The notes: generated by a model not told the origin, from the sequence alone. DNA of 9,659 nucleotides from Candidatus Peregrinibacteria bacterium (GCA_014728765.1 WJLA01000005.1:1-9659), one strand, 5' to 3'. Shown: positions 1 through 7,933, numbered from the stretch's first letter. Program-made: numbers and translations.

Positions 1-30
1 ATACACTATTTGCTAAATAAAATAAAGTGC

Positions 31-58
31 TTGCGGTTTTTTTGCTTTATGTTATGAT
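31..58 (+). promoter_or_regulatory. Extended -10 promoter for the 795-residue protein gene
   Basis: A -35 box TTGCGG (31-36), a 16-nt spacer and a -10 box TATGAT (53-58) preceded by TG at 50-51 form an extended -10 sigma-70-type promoter. The -10 end lies 27 nt before the ATG at 86, so the leader should be about 20 nt. The core TTATGTTATGAT is nearly identical to the cores upstream of 2538 and of the antiporter gene, which supports the call. No Shine-Dalgarno sequence lies between this promoter and the ATG. Confidence 0.7.
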
Positions 59-85
59 GCGCTCTCTTTATATTTTGCCATCAAG

Positions 86-2473
86 ATGAAGTTAAATGAA
101 ATAAACACATCAATTAATGAATTGGGAATCAGTTGTGATGAGATGAAAAAATCCAGGTATGCCGAATTAAGATATGATTATAAGATGGATAGAATGCAGG
201 TGGGCCAAATGTTAATCGATGCGGCTGAAAGAATGAAGTTCGGAATATCTTTGGAATCCACGATTTATGCGTTGATTAAAGATGAAGCTTATGACAATGC
301 AAAATTATCTTTTGCTGAATTTGTCAGAAAGACAAAAAAAATAGGTTTATCACAAATATTATTGGATAAATATTTGGAGTCTCTTTTAAATTCCAAAAAA
401 AGAGAAACTATGGATGGCTTTTCTCAGGACATGGTTAAGGAACAATTGAAAATGGCCAGAGCTGAAATGAATGAATTTATTGAAAGTGATAAGAGAATTT
501 TTGCTTTGGAAAGGTTTTTGAAAAGTTTAAGACTTCGCTTTCCTTTGATTACAAGAAGTGCCATTTTTACCGAAAGCATGATTGAAAGACTTGAAAAAAA
601 AGTTGAGGCAGAAATATATAAAACAGCTGAAGAAATATATAGTAATAAGTTTTCCAGAAGTCCCAGAGATTTTGTGATGGATTATTTGATGGGTAGAGTT
701 TTTGTAGTGGGAGAAGATAGAAAACTATATTTCAACAGAAAAAGCTTTATAGATTTGTTAAGGTCTTTGGAGAACTTGGGTGTTGATTTGGAAAGTATAA
801 ATGATGGGGGTGATTTTTATGATTGGTTGGTGGAGGAAGTGATCTGCTATGTTGGTTTATCGGAAATTGATAATGAAAGGATCAATTCAAGGATGAAGAT
901 AGAAGACGTAATTGATGAAGAAGATATGGATGATGAGAATATCGCATTATCTGAATATTTTGATGTGGATGAGTTCTATAGAAAACATATTGCCCCTTGT
1001 TTGGCATCAAGGACAAAGGCGAGACTTGCTCATTACAAAAAAGTGAGAGAAGTGGATTTAATGCAAATAACTCCTGCATCGTTATCACTTTCTCACGAAT
1101 CTGAACATCATTTGAGATTTGTTAAAGAATTGGCGGATTTGGCTGAAAATTTTCCTGAAAAATTTAATGCTTGGTTAAAAGCCACGCTTGGATATGAATG
1201 GTCTCCAAGAGCAAGACATGTCTCAGAGAATGAGTTTAGAGAAGATGTTATCAAATATTTTGAAAATGTTTCGACAACAATTGAATCGATTATTGATGAT
1301 GCGTTAAGTTTTAGAGGAGATGTGGAAATTGCTGATGCGTGCAATTTTCATCCGGAAATACTTGCTGTGAGAGATTTTGAAACTTTGTTTAAGTGGATGG
1401 CTTATCCTGAAACTTTCAGGAGTTATTTAGCTGAAAGACAATTTGAAGGTGAGCAAGAAATACCTGATGAAAAAATAAGACATGAGTGTTTGGTGATGAT
1501 GAAAATGTTTATGTTTTATCGGAAAACTTTAACGATGAGGTCTTTGGAAACTAAAGCTGAAGAAAGAGAAGATTTGGAAGCAAAAATGGAAATGGCTTTG
1601 AAAATTGAAGATGTTAAAGATGTTAAAGTCAGATTTAGAATTTTAGAACCTGTTGACTCAAAAGGCAGATCGCTTAATCCGAAATCACCTGAATATAAAA
1701 TTGTATTTGATGAAATAAACAGTCACAAGGATAGTTTTTCAGATGACAGGAATATAGCCAAAAAATTGATGTCGGAGCATTGTGAAGAATTGGTTGAGTA
1801 TAAAAGAAAAAAATATAAGCTTTATCCGATAGAAGAAAAACAATGTTTTAAAGAGGTGACCATGTCTGTGCCTGATGTTTCCAGAACGGAAAATTTTGGA
1901 AATATTATAAAAAAAATAAAAGTACTTATTTATAGTGGATCAAATCAAAGATTTGTAAATTCAAAAGATTTGGGTTCCGTGATTTTGAGTTTAATGAGAG
2001 GTAAAAAAATTAGTGATTTGAACAGATGGGGGTTGGTGTTTGAAAATCAGGAAGATAAAGATGCTTTTGTAGATTTTGTTTATGGGATCGGAGCATTCGG
2101 AGTTGTAAAAGTGGATGATTCAGATGAAAGAAGAAAAATAATGAAAGATATACAGCCGTTTTTTACCAGTTCAACGAGTAAGTATTTTAAATCAAAACAA
2201 AGCTTTGCGGGTTCATTTGATGTAGGAATGATGGAAAAACATCAAGATGGATTGAAGTATAGAGAAATGAATTTTGAATCGCAGATCTCAACTTTGTCGG
2301 ACAAATTGATTGCTGATGTTTCAATTTATACTATTAGTTCACATGAAAGGTATCGTGCAAAAAGAGCATGGGAAAGGATGTGGAATGTTTTTTTTCCAAG
2401 TAGAATTTATGGTATGAAATACTGGCTTTTGAAAAGGAAAGGATATGACTATAAATTTAATGACGCCGAATAA
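86..2473 (+). CDS. Hypothetical 795-residue soluble protein, possible degenerate RelA/SpoT-like C-terminal domain
   Basis: I do not recognise this protein. It has no signal peptide or membrane helix and is rich in Lys, Glu, Asp, Met and Phe, so it is probably cytoplasmic. Residues 1-510 look mostly helical, with a strongly acidic patch at about 273-296 and a charged, coiled-coil-like stretch at about 486-510. Residues 514-600 look more beta-rich. Residues 605-765 weakly recall the order of motifs in (p)ppGpp synthetases: a Lys/Ser/Arg-rich segment (K628, S631, R638, K640), then SDLNRWGLVF (643-652) where the family has a Asp-x-x-x-Arg strand, then DVSIYT (744-749) followed by H753 and Y756 where the family has ExQxRT and a downstream His. 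The ExQxRT residues are not kept, so synthetase activity is not claimed. The ATG at 86 fits the promoter at 31-58. The gene is monocistronic by appearance, because the next gene has its own promoter. Confidence 0.85.
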   Translation: MKLNEINTSINELGISCDEMKKSRYAELRYDYKMDRMQVGQMLIDAAERMKFGISLESTIYALIKDEAYDNAKLSFAEFVRKTKKIGLSQILLDKYLESLLNSKKRETMDGFSQDMVKEQLKMARAEMNEFIESDKRIFALERFLKSLRLRFPLITRSAIFTESMIERLEKKVEAEIYKTAEEIYSNKFSRSPRDFVMDYLMGRVFVVGEDRKLYFNRKSFIDLLRSLENLGVDLESINDGGDFYDWLVEEVICYVGLSEIDNERINSRMKIEDVIDEEDMDDENIALSEYFDVDEFYRKHIAPCLASRTKARLAHYKKVREVDLMQITPASLSLSHESEHHLRFVKELADLAENFPEKFNAWLKATLGYEWSPRARHVSENEFREDVIKYFENVSTTIESIIDDALSFRGDVEIADACNFHPEILAVRDFETLFKWMAYPETFRSYLAERQFEGEQEIPDEKIRHECLVMMKMFMFYRKTLTMRSLETKAEEREDLEAKMEMALKIEDVKDVKVRFRILEPVDSKGRSLNPKSPEYKIVFDEINSHKDSFSDDRNIAKKLMSEHCEELVEYKRKKYKLYPIEEKQCFKEVTMSVPDVSRTENFGNIIKKIKVLIYSGSNQRFVNSKDLGSVILSLMRGKKISDLNRWGLVFENQEDKDAFVDFVYGIGAFGVVKVDDSDERRKIMKDIQPFFTSSTSKYFKSKQSFAGSFDVGMMEKHQDGLKYREMNFESQISTLSDKLIADVSIYTISSHERYRAKRAWERMWNVFFPSRIYGMKYWLLKRKGYDYKFNDAE

Positions 2474-2499
2474 TTTGTCTAAACTTCAAGAAAAGATTA

Positions 2500-2508
2500 T
2501 GATATAAT
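2500..2508 (+). promoter_or_regulatory. Extended -10 promoter for the surface-protein gene
   Basis: TGA followed by TATAAT (2503-2508) gives an extended -10 element within the core TTATGATATAAT. No good -35 box stands at the normal distance (TTGTCT at 2475-2480 is too far), which is common for extended -10 promoters. The -10 ends 29 nt before the ATG at 2538, matching the spacing at the other two promoters. The promoter sits in the 64-bp gap after the 795-residue gene. An AT-only inverted repeat, ATAATAA (2504-2510) and TTATTAT (2518-2524), overlaps the -10 and the likely transcription start. Confidence 0.6.
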
Positions 2509-2537
2509 AAATTGATATTATTATGTCTGTCTAAGCA

Positions 2538-5500
2538 ATGTCTTTAAAAACAAAAATAAAAAAAATATTGAAACTCCTTCCAATATTTGGAATTGTTTTG
2601 ATTGGTAATGTAAATGCTCAAACTTTTTTTAATGATTCCACGACTGTGGATATGCAGTTGTTATTGCAGCCTACATCATTGTCTGTGGTGCCGGAAGGTG
2701 TTGATCCGACAACTGTCGATCCGGATGCTGTAGTGGTTTTGGAAGGTGATTCTGATGTTCAATTTGAAGCTTGGGCATTTTTTGAATATCCTGGAACGAC
2801 TATCGATCCTGTAAATGTTTCTGATTTTTCAGAAACGACTTGGACCAGTACGGATTCGAATGTGGGAGACGTAAATACTGTCGGTTTAACAACGCCCGTT
2901 AGTGATTTGGGGCTCGGAGAAGCTTCTGTTGATATTGCCGCTGAATTTAATGGTTTAACGGATAGTGCGGAATTGGTTGTGCTTGGTCCAACTGAATTGA
3001 TAGTTGCTCCTGGCGATCAAACTGTTGCCAATAATTCGGCTTCAATTCAATATAGTGCTACAGCTAATTATTATTATCAAGGAACTTTGTTCACTAGCAA
3101 AGTTGTTACTGTTGATCCTGGAACTGTCTGGAGTTCTTCGGCACCCGCTGTGGCAAGATCTGATGGTGGAGGGCAAGTAAAACCGCTTAATATAGGTTTC
3201 AGTACAACTAACAGTACAAACATTACCGCTACTTATGCCGGACTTACTGATTTTTCAGTTTTAAGTGTATTGGGAGTAACTTCAACCGGTGGATCCGTCG
3301 GAGGTGGCGGAGGCGGAGGCGGTGGTGGTGGTGGTGGTGGTGGATATTATATTGGAGGTGATGATGATTCAGATGATGACGGTGACACTATGCCTACTAC
3401 TCCTACTGCGCCTGATGATTCAGATGATGATCAACCTGTTACTCCGCAGATTCCTGTTACTACACCTGAACCTCCTACAACTCCAGAAGTTTCCGATGAT
3501 CCGCAAGAAGAACCGCCGAGTGTTCCAGAGGAACCTTCTTTACCGATTACACAGCAAACCCCTTCAATTCCAGATGATACTGAAGAAGTTCCGCCGGTAA
3601 TATTTAATGAAGAATTTAGACCGGCACCCAGAGAAGATTTTGTGACTAATCCTGATATTCCTGAAGAAGAACCGGAAATTGAACCAGGTGAAGAAGAGAT
3701 AGTTGATGTTGAATTGCCGGATGATGGAGGAGTTTTGAGAGGCGAAGTTTCAGATTATGTTTTTAGAAACTTGGAATTGGATGTTGTGAGAGGGGAGCTT
3801 CTTGAAAGGTGTTATCAAGATTTACCGAATTGTACGAATATTTTTAGAAATAATACACGCTTTGATGGGGTGGAACTTGATCCGGATAATTTGGTTTTGT
3901 ATCCCGATGTGGAGGGTCATCAATATGAAGAAGCGATTAATAAAATGAGTATTATCGGAATTTTGAATGGTTATTATGCTTTGGAAATTGATGGTAAGCT
4001 GAGTCCTTTCTTGCCCGATAGACCAATAATTAACGCTGAAATGTATAAGATTTTAGCGACTACTTTGTCTGTGACTGAGGGAGATCAATTTTATCCATCG
4101 CTTTTTTATCGGGGTATTTATGAAGCATTTTTGTTGAGACAGTTTTTGGAAAGAGATGTGACAGAAGAATTTGTGCCAAAATTTGCCGGAGTCTTCAAAG
4201 TGGCATATGCCGCTGTTGATACATATAATCTGGTAAAGCAAGTTAAAACGGTTTTTGCTGACGTAAGACCTGATTTGTATGATGCTCACTGGTATTATCC
4301 GATAGTTTATAACAGATTGTGTGAGAAAGATTTATTTGATTGCACACCAAATAGAAATGTATTTCCCGATGATGTTCCCAGTCGCAGGCAAATGGAAGAT
4401 GCTGTTGCACAATTTAGTACGTATTTGAGTGTAAATGATGTGGTTGAGCAGGCGGTTTCAGATAATGATGATGATAAAATTTTAAATATTGATGAAAAAT
4501 TAATCTATTTCACAGATCCTGAGTCAGCTGATACTGATGTGGATGAATTATCTGATGGAGAAGAAATCAGAGAATATAATACCGATCCCAATCGATCAGA
4601 TTCTGATGATGATGGATTGAGTGATGGAGAAGAGGTTAAAATTTATAAAACTGATCCCAATAATTTTGATACTGACGCCGATTTGTTTAGTGATTTTCAA
4701 GAAATTCAAGCTGGTTCAGATCCATTGGACGAGAACTCTATTCCCGGTGATTCAAATGACAATGGAATAGCTGATGACTGGGAAGTCAGATATGATTTGG
4801 AGGTATTAAGCGGAGATCAGGATAGTGATAATGATGGGCTTGCAGATATTTTGGAATATAAGTATCAAACTGATCCTACTAAAATTGATAGTGACGGAGA
4901 TGGATTAACTGACGCGGAAGAAATTTTGCAAACAAAAACTGATCCGAATGATCCAAATGATCCATCTGACTTAAGAGATTTGAATGTTGTGATCAACAAT
5001 TATCAATATGGACAGATAATTTCTGATCCTTCTCCAATGATTAAGGGGGTTGCTCCCGCAAGTCTTGGTGAGAATGTGGTTACTGTACAAATCTTGCTCA
5101 GAAATGAATATGGTGCGGAATTACTGCTTGGTGAGTCGTTTACTGATGCTAAAGGAAATTTTATTTTCTTCCCGGATATTGAAATTAAAAACGGAACATA
5201 TTTTTTGATAGCGAGATCCATTAATCAAGGAGAAATTAAAAGTTCTTATCCTTTAAAGGTGATTATTGATAATACGATTAATGTAGCAAATGCTGAGGTT
5301 GAAAGGCTTGAAGATGTGGAGATAACCGATGAAGTTTTTATTAGAAACTTGGTTTTGGATGTAAACACACCTGATGGAAGGCCTACTTTATATGGAACTT
5401 TAACTGAATTCGGAAGTAGGGTTAATGTTACTTGGCAGTCTGTAGTGTTTTCTTCCGCTTTGATTTCAGATGCGGCAGATGGTTCATTTGCCATAAAAGC

Positions 5501-5783
5501 TCCTGAATTGGAAGAAGGGCCACATACGGTTTATATTCAAACAATCAGAAAGAAAGATAATGCCGTTTCAAAAACAATAGAGATTGATTTTAATTTGAAA
5601 TTACAAAAAGAATCTTTGGAAGATGGAGCAGGTCTTAAAGGAGCATTTACAGACAGATTGGATGTTTTCGGTGATATTCAAAAATTTGTTGAAGAGCAAA
5701 CAGGATTCTTCTGGGGGATAGTTGCCGTTTTGATAATCGTAGTTGGAGGTGGCTTATATTACTTCTTTGTGATCAGAGATTAA
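2538..5783 (+). CDS. Large cell-surface protein: Ig-like, SLH and TSP3 repeats with C-terminal membrane anchor
   Basis: Residues 1-27 are a Sec signal peptide: a Lys-rich start, a hydrophobic core, and probable cleavage after NVNA. Next come two Ig-like (Big-type) domains (about 37-148 and 151-246), fifteen consecutive Gly (255-269), and a disordered Pro/Thr/Asp/Glu stalk (about 275-395). SLH-like domains lie at about 453-510 (YPDV, AINKM, GILNGY, FLPDRPI, AEMYK) and 573-627 (FADV, HWYYPIV, FPDDVPSRRQM). Seven TSP3-like calcium-binding repeats (642-805) follow, then two more Ig-like domains (about 815-912 and 930-1020). A transmembrane helix at about 1057-1077 ends in the short tail IRD. There is no LPXTG motif. 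The only four cysteines form two CX6C pairs (425/432 and 595/602). Known roles of these domains suggest a calcium-stiffened envelope or adhesion protein; the ligand cannot be told from sequence. No Shine-Dalgarno sequence precedes the ATG, and an upstream ATG at 2523 hits a stop after three codons. The 3' end overlaps the convergent gene by 4 nt. Confidence 0.93.
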   Translation: MSLKTKIKKILKLLPIFGIVLIGNVNAQTFFNDSTTVDMQLLLQPTSLSVVPEGVDPTTVDPDAVVVLEGDSDVQFEAWAFFEYPGTTIDPVNVSDFSETTWTSTDSNVGDVNTVGLTTPVSDLGLGEASVDIAAEFNGLTDSAELVVLGPTELIVAPGDQTVANNSASIQYSATANYYYQGTLFTSKVVTVDPGTVWSSSAPAVARSDGGGQVKPLNIGFSTTNSTNITATYAGLTDFSVLSVLGVTSTGGSVGGGGGGGGGGGGGGGYYIGGDDDSDDDGDTMPTTPTAPDDSDDDQPVTPQIPVTTPEPPTTPEVSDDPQEEPPSVPEEPSLPITQQTPSIPDDTEEVPPVIFNEEFRPAPREDFVTNPDIPEEEPEIEPGEEEIVDVELPDDGGVLRGEVSDYVFRNLELDVVRGELLERCYQDLPNCTNIFRNNTRFDGVELDPDNLVLYPDVEGHQYEEAINKMSIIGILNGYYALEIDGKLSPFLPDRPIINAEMYKILATTLSVTEGDQFYPSLFYRGIYEAFLLRQFLERDVTEEFVPKFAGVFKVAYAAVDTYNLVKQVKTVFADVRPDLYDAHWYYPIVYNRLCEKDLFDCTPNRNVFPDDVPSRRQMEDAVAQFSTYLSVNDVVEQAVSDNDDDKILNIDEKLIYFTDPESADTDVDELSDGEEIREYNTDPNRSDSDDDGLSDGEEVKIYKTDPNNFDTDADLFSDFQEIQAGSDPLDENSIPGDSNDNGIADDWEVRYDLEVLSGDQDSDNDGLADILEYKYQTDPTKIDSDGDGLTDAEEILQTKTDPNDPNDPSDLRDLNVVINNYQYGQIISDPSPMIKGVAPASLGENVVTVQILLRNEYGAELLLGESFTDAKGNFIFFPDIEIKNGTYFLIARSINQGEIKSSYPLKVIIDNTINVANAEVERLEDVEITDEVFIRNLVLDVNTPDGRPTLYGTLTEFGSRVNVTWQSVVFSSALISDAADGSFAIKAPELEEGPHTVYIQTIRKKDNAVSKTIEIDFNLKLQKESLEDGAGLKGAFTDRLDVFGDIQKFVEEQTGFFWGIVAVLIIVVGGGLYYFFVIRD
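3300..3344 (+). repeat. Poly-glycine codon run with a (GGT)7 microsatellite
   Basis: Fifteen consecutive GGN codons encode a Gly tract between the second Ig-like domain and the Pro/Asp-rich stalk of the surface protein. Positions 3321-3341 are seven perfect GGT units; the flanking codons mix GGA, GGC and GGT. Slippage in whole triplets would change the linker length without breaking the frame. Confidence 0.95.
4461..4952 (+). repeat. Seven tandem TSP3-like calcium-binding repeats in the surface protein
   Basis: Residues 642-805 hold seven units of about 22-27 residues, starting at residues 642, 665, 688, 711, 738, 762 and 784. The consensus is DxDxDGLxDxEE, a spacer, then TDPxxxD, typical of bacterial thrombospondin type 3 repeats in which the Asp side chains bind calcium. 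Units 3, 6 and 7 are best preserved. Unit 1 (DNDDDKILN) and unit 4 (DTDADLFSD) are degenerate. At the DNA level the units have diverged, so this is an old protein repeat, not a recent duplication. Confidence 0.9.
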
Positions 5784-6154
5784 TAAGGTGGAGGAATGAT
5801 TAATTGCATCGAATAAAATAATAATCCTATGCTAAGCAATAGGATACTCATTGTAATGATGGGGGGAATTTTTTTTGAAATAAATGAAATGATAATCCAA
5901 GCACAAAACAATAGAATTGCGTTATGAATAAGATATCCTTGAAAGGGCCAATAAATGGTGAGTAGAAATGCTAAGATAAAGATTGAACTTCTTCTAAAAC
6001 GTTGGTTTGGAGTGGGATTTTTTATGGTCCAGAGTTCAAAATTGTTTTCCAAATGCATGTTGATATTTTTGATTTGAAAAGGAATATTCACTCTGTTTTG
6101 CATATTGGTGACATGCCCCTTATCACTGTTTTTGTGGCTAGTTTTTTTTGTCAT
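5780..6154 (-). CDS. Small predicted three-helix membrane protein, unknown function
   Basis: This 124-residue protein has a polar, basic N-terminal region (1-55, rich in Lys, Asn and Gln). Three hydrophobic segments follow at about 56-70, 74-93 and 97-120, and it ends PPPY. The positive residues at 52-55 and 94-95 flank the helices. I recognise no family. It starts 17 nt after the antiporter gene stops, on the same strand, so the two are probably co-transcribed; whether it works with the antiporter is unknown. Another ATG in the same frame overlaps the antiporter stop (TAATG at 6170-6174) but meets TGA two codons later, so ATG 6154 was chosen. Met18 (6103) is a possible shorter start. No Shine-Dalgarno sequence is visible. 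The stop overlaps the stop of the convergent surface-protein gene. Confidence 0.68.
   Translation of the reverse strand: MTKKTSHKNSDKGHVTNMQNRVNIPFQIKNINMHLENNFELWTIKNPTPNQRFRRSSIFILAFLLTIYWPFQGYLIHNAILLFCAWIIISFISKKIPPIITMSILLLSIGLLFYSMQLIIPPPY
5810..5845 (-). terminator. Possible weak intrinsic terminator inside the end of the small membrane protein gene
   Basis: Read on the minus strand, ATCCTAT and ATAGGAT (5839-5845 and 5824-5830) can pair in a 7-bp stem around a short loop that can add two GC pairs. A T-rich stretch (TATTATTTTATT) follows. The hairpin lies inside the coding sequence, about 40 nt before the stop, and is AT-rich, so it is only a weak candidate. It is the only hairpin with a T-rich tail I saw near the convergent junction. 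Confidence 0.22.
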
Positions 6155-6171
6155 ACATGATAATCATACCA

Positions 6172-7878
6172 TTAATTTTTTCCAAAGTTGATTTGTTTTT
6201 TAATTAACAGTTGATTTACATGAATATTTTTTTCTTGTAGGAATTTATCAATGTCATATCCGTATTCGGCTATTATTCCGGATGTGTGATTTCCGCCAAT
6301 GTAATTTGGCATTATTACGTAATTCACTCCTTCTTGATATAGCCTTAACGCTTCATCTATTTGATGAGAAACGACAATAATAATGGCGTTTTGATTGATT
6401 TTTCTGATTTTGTGAATAAGTAATAAGTTGGTATCAAAATCTTTAATTGTGGAAATGATCATTTTTGTTTTTTCGAAATTCAGCTCATCGAAAAGTTCTG
6501 CGTTGCCAATGTCTCCATAACGACAATCAATACTTTGTCTGGTTAGATTGCGGATATTTCTGGGATCAAAGTCTACTACCAAGAACTTTTTTTTCTTTTC
6601 CGATAAACCTTTGACAATTTCTGAGCCCAGTTTGGAAAATCCCAGCACGACAATATCATGTTTTTCGCCACTATGTTTAATGTGTTGATCAACTTTGTGT
6701 CCTTTTCTTTCGAAAACATCCAAAAACTTGTTCAGTGCATTAAAGATTTTTTCATCATAAATTATGAAATAAGTTGAACCGATAATTGTTAATATTCCAA
6801 TCATGGTTAACATTGAACTGATGTTTGCCGGGACCTGCCCCACTTTGATGGCAAGTGCCAACATGATCAGAGAAAACTCACTGATTTGAGCGCAAGTAAG
6901 AGCGGTTTTGAAGCTGTTTTTCTTAGTGTAGCCCATTAATCCCATGGTGGACATTATTATTAATGGATTACCGATTAATACCAATAGTGAGAAAGCTATT
7001 ATTGGGAAAATAAATTGGTTGATTGATGAGAAGTCCATTTCCGCTCCCATTAAAACAAAGAATAGCATAACGAAAAAGTCTCTTAAAGGACGCATTTTGG
7101 AACTGATTTCATATCGATAAGGTGACATTGAAAGGGTAATTCCTGCAAGTAAAGCTCCGATTTCGATAGAAAAATCAAGAAAGTAGAATACGCTTGCCAG
7201 AGCCATACACCAGCCAATAGAAAACAGCAATAATACTTCTTGAGATGAAGCCACTTTTTTGAGTAATTTTGGTAGTGCATATTTGCTGAAGAAATATAAT
7301 ACACTGATGATCCCCACACTTTTTAATACTGTGCTTAAAATCAAAGTGTTGATATCACCTTCTTTGGAAATTGCGGAGATAACCATTAATACGATCATTG
7401 CAATCAAATCTTGAACAATCAAAATACCCGTGGAAATTCTTCCATATAAAGAATGTAAGTCTTTTTTATCGGAAAGTAATTTCATGATTACGATAGTTGA
7501 GCTGAAAGACAATCCGATTGCAATATATATTGATACGACATGTCCAAGGCCCATTAAAAGACCTGCTAAATATCCCAAAAGTGTAGTGGTACATACTTGA
7601 GTTATTCCTGTTACTATCGAAACTTTTCCCGTCTCTTTTACATTTTTCGGGTTAAGATGAAGACCTACCATGAAAAGAAGTATTGTAATACCGATTTGAG
7701 AAAAAGTAGCAATTGAATGATGAGATTCCATGATCCCAAAAACTTGCGGACTTAGAAGTATACCCACAATAATATAGCCAATCATGATCGGTTGTTTGAG
7801 AATTCTCATGATGCCCGATAAGATCAGAGTACTAATTACAATAATACTCAATTCAATGAATAATCTTTGTTCTTCCAT
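6172..7878 (-). CDS. CPA2-family cation/proton antiporter with C-terminal RCK (TrkA-N) domain, KefB/KefC type
   Basis: This 568-residue inner-membrane protein should exchange K+ or Na+ for H+. Residues 7-376 form about 12 hydrophobic helices of the Na+/H+ exchanger fold. Family landmarks are SFSSTIVIMKLL (124-135), YGRISTGILIVQDL (145-158) with the ion-binding Gln156-Asp157 pair typical of KefB/KefC, and AQISEFSLI (330-338). The cytoplasmic part (about 407-525) is a Rossmann-type RCK domain: GFSKLG (413-418), VVDFDP (434-439), whose Asp436 fits NAD(H) binding, and YGDIGN (454-459). The middle Gly of the GxGxxG loop is Ser415. No separate TrkA-C domain is evident. K+ as substrate is inferred from the family; the residues do not prove it. 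The ATG at 7878 lies 26 nt after the -10 of a strong promoter, without a Shine-Dalgarno sequence. A small membrane protein gene follows after 17 nt. Confidence 0.93.
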   Translation of the reverse strand: MEEQRLFIELSIIVISTLILSGIMRILKQPIMIGYIIVGILLSPQVFGIMESHHSIATFSQIGITILLFMVGLHLNPKNVKETGKVSIVTGITQVCTTTLLGYLAGLLMGLGHVVSIYIAIGLSFSSTIVIMKLLSDKKDLHSLYGRISTGILIVQDLIAMIVLMVISAISKEGDINTLILSTVLKSVGIISVLYFFSKYALPKLLKKVASSQEVLLLFSIGWCMALASVFYFLDFSIEIGALLAGITLSMSPYRYEISSKMRPLRDFFVMLFFVLMGAEMDFSSINQFIFPIIAFSLLVLIGNPLIIMSTMGLMGYTKKNSFKTALTCAQISEFSLIMLALAIKVGQVPANISSMLTMIGILTIIGSTYFIIYDEKIFNALNKFLDVFERKGHKVDQHIKHSGEKHDIVVLGFSKLGSEIVKGLSEKKKKFLVVDFDPRNIRNLTRQSIDCRYGDIGNAELFDELNFEKTKMIISTIKDFDTNLLLIHKIRKINQNAIIIVVSHQIDEALRLYQEGVNYVIMPNYIGGNHTSGIIAEYGYDIDKFLQEKNIHVNQLLIKKQINFGKN

Positions 7879-7904
7879 TTTATGTTACATAATTCAATCT
7901 ATAT

Positions 7905-7933
7905 ATTATAACATAATTTGGCATTGTGCGCAA
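7905..7933 (-). promoter_or_regulatory. Strong extended -10 promoter for the antiporter gene
   Basis: On the minus strand, TTGCGC (7928-7933), a 17-nt spacer and a perfect TATAAT (7905-7910) preceded by TG form a near-consensus extended -10 promoter. The -10 ends 26 nt before the ATG at 7878, giving a leader of about 20 nt. It fills the 58-bp gap behind engB, so the antiporter can be transcribed apart from the engB operon. The core TTATGTTATAAT matches the cores of the two plus-strand promoters. Confidence 0.8.

Noticed and set aside
882..1344. Two minus-strand open frames within the 795-residue protein gene
   Set aside because: Antisense shadows with no promoter or recognisable content.
2504..2524. 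7-bp inverted repeat over the -10 and start of the surface-protein promoter, as an operator
   Set aside because: It is made only of A and T in an AT-rich gap, so it is easily due to chance; no regulator or second copy supports it.
3289..3600. 103-residue open frame inside the surface-protein gene
   Set aside because: It is the shifted reading of the poly-Gly and Pro/Asp-rich codons and gives low-complexity Val/Met/Leu runs; the main frame has clear domains.
5863..5876. G-run followed by T-run on the plus strand as a terminator for the surface-protein gene
   Set aside because: No matching C-run lies upstream to form a stem, and the tract is coding for the small membrane protein on the other strand.
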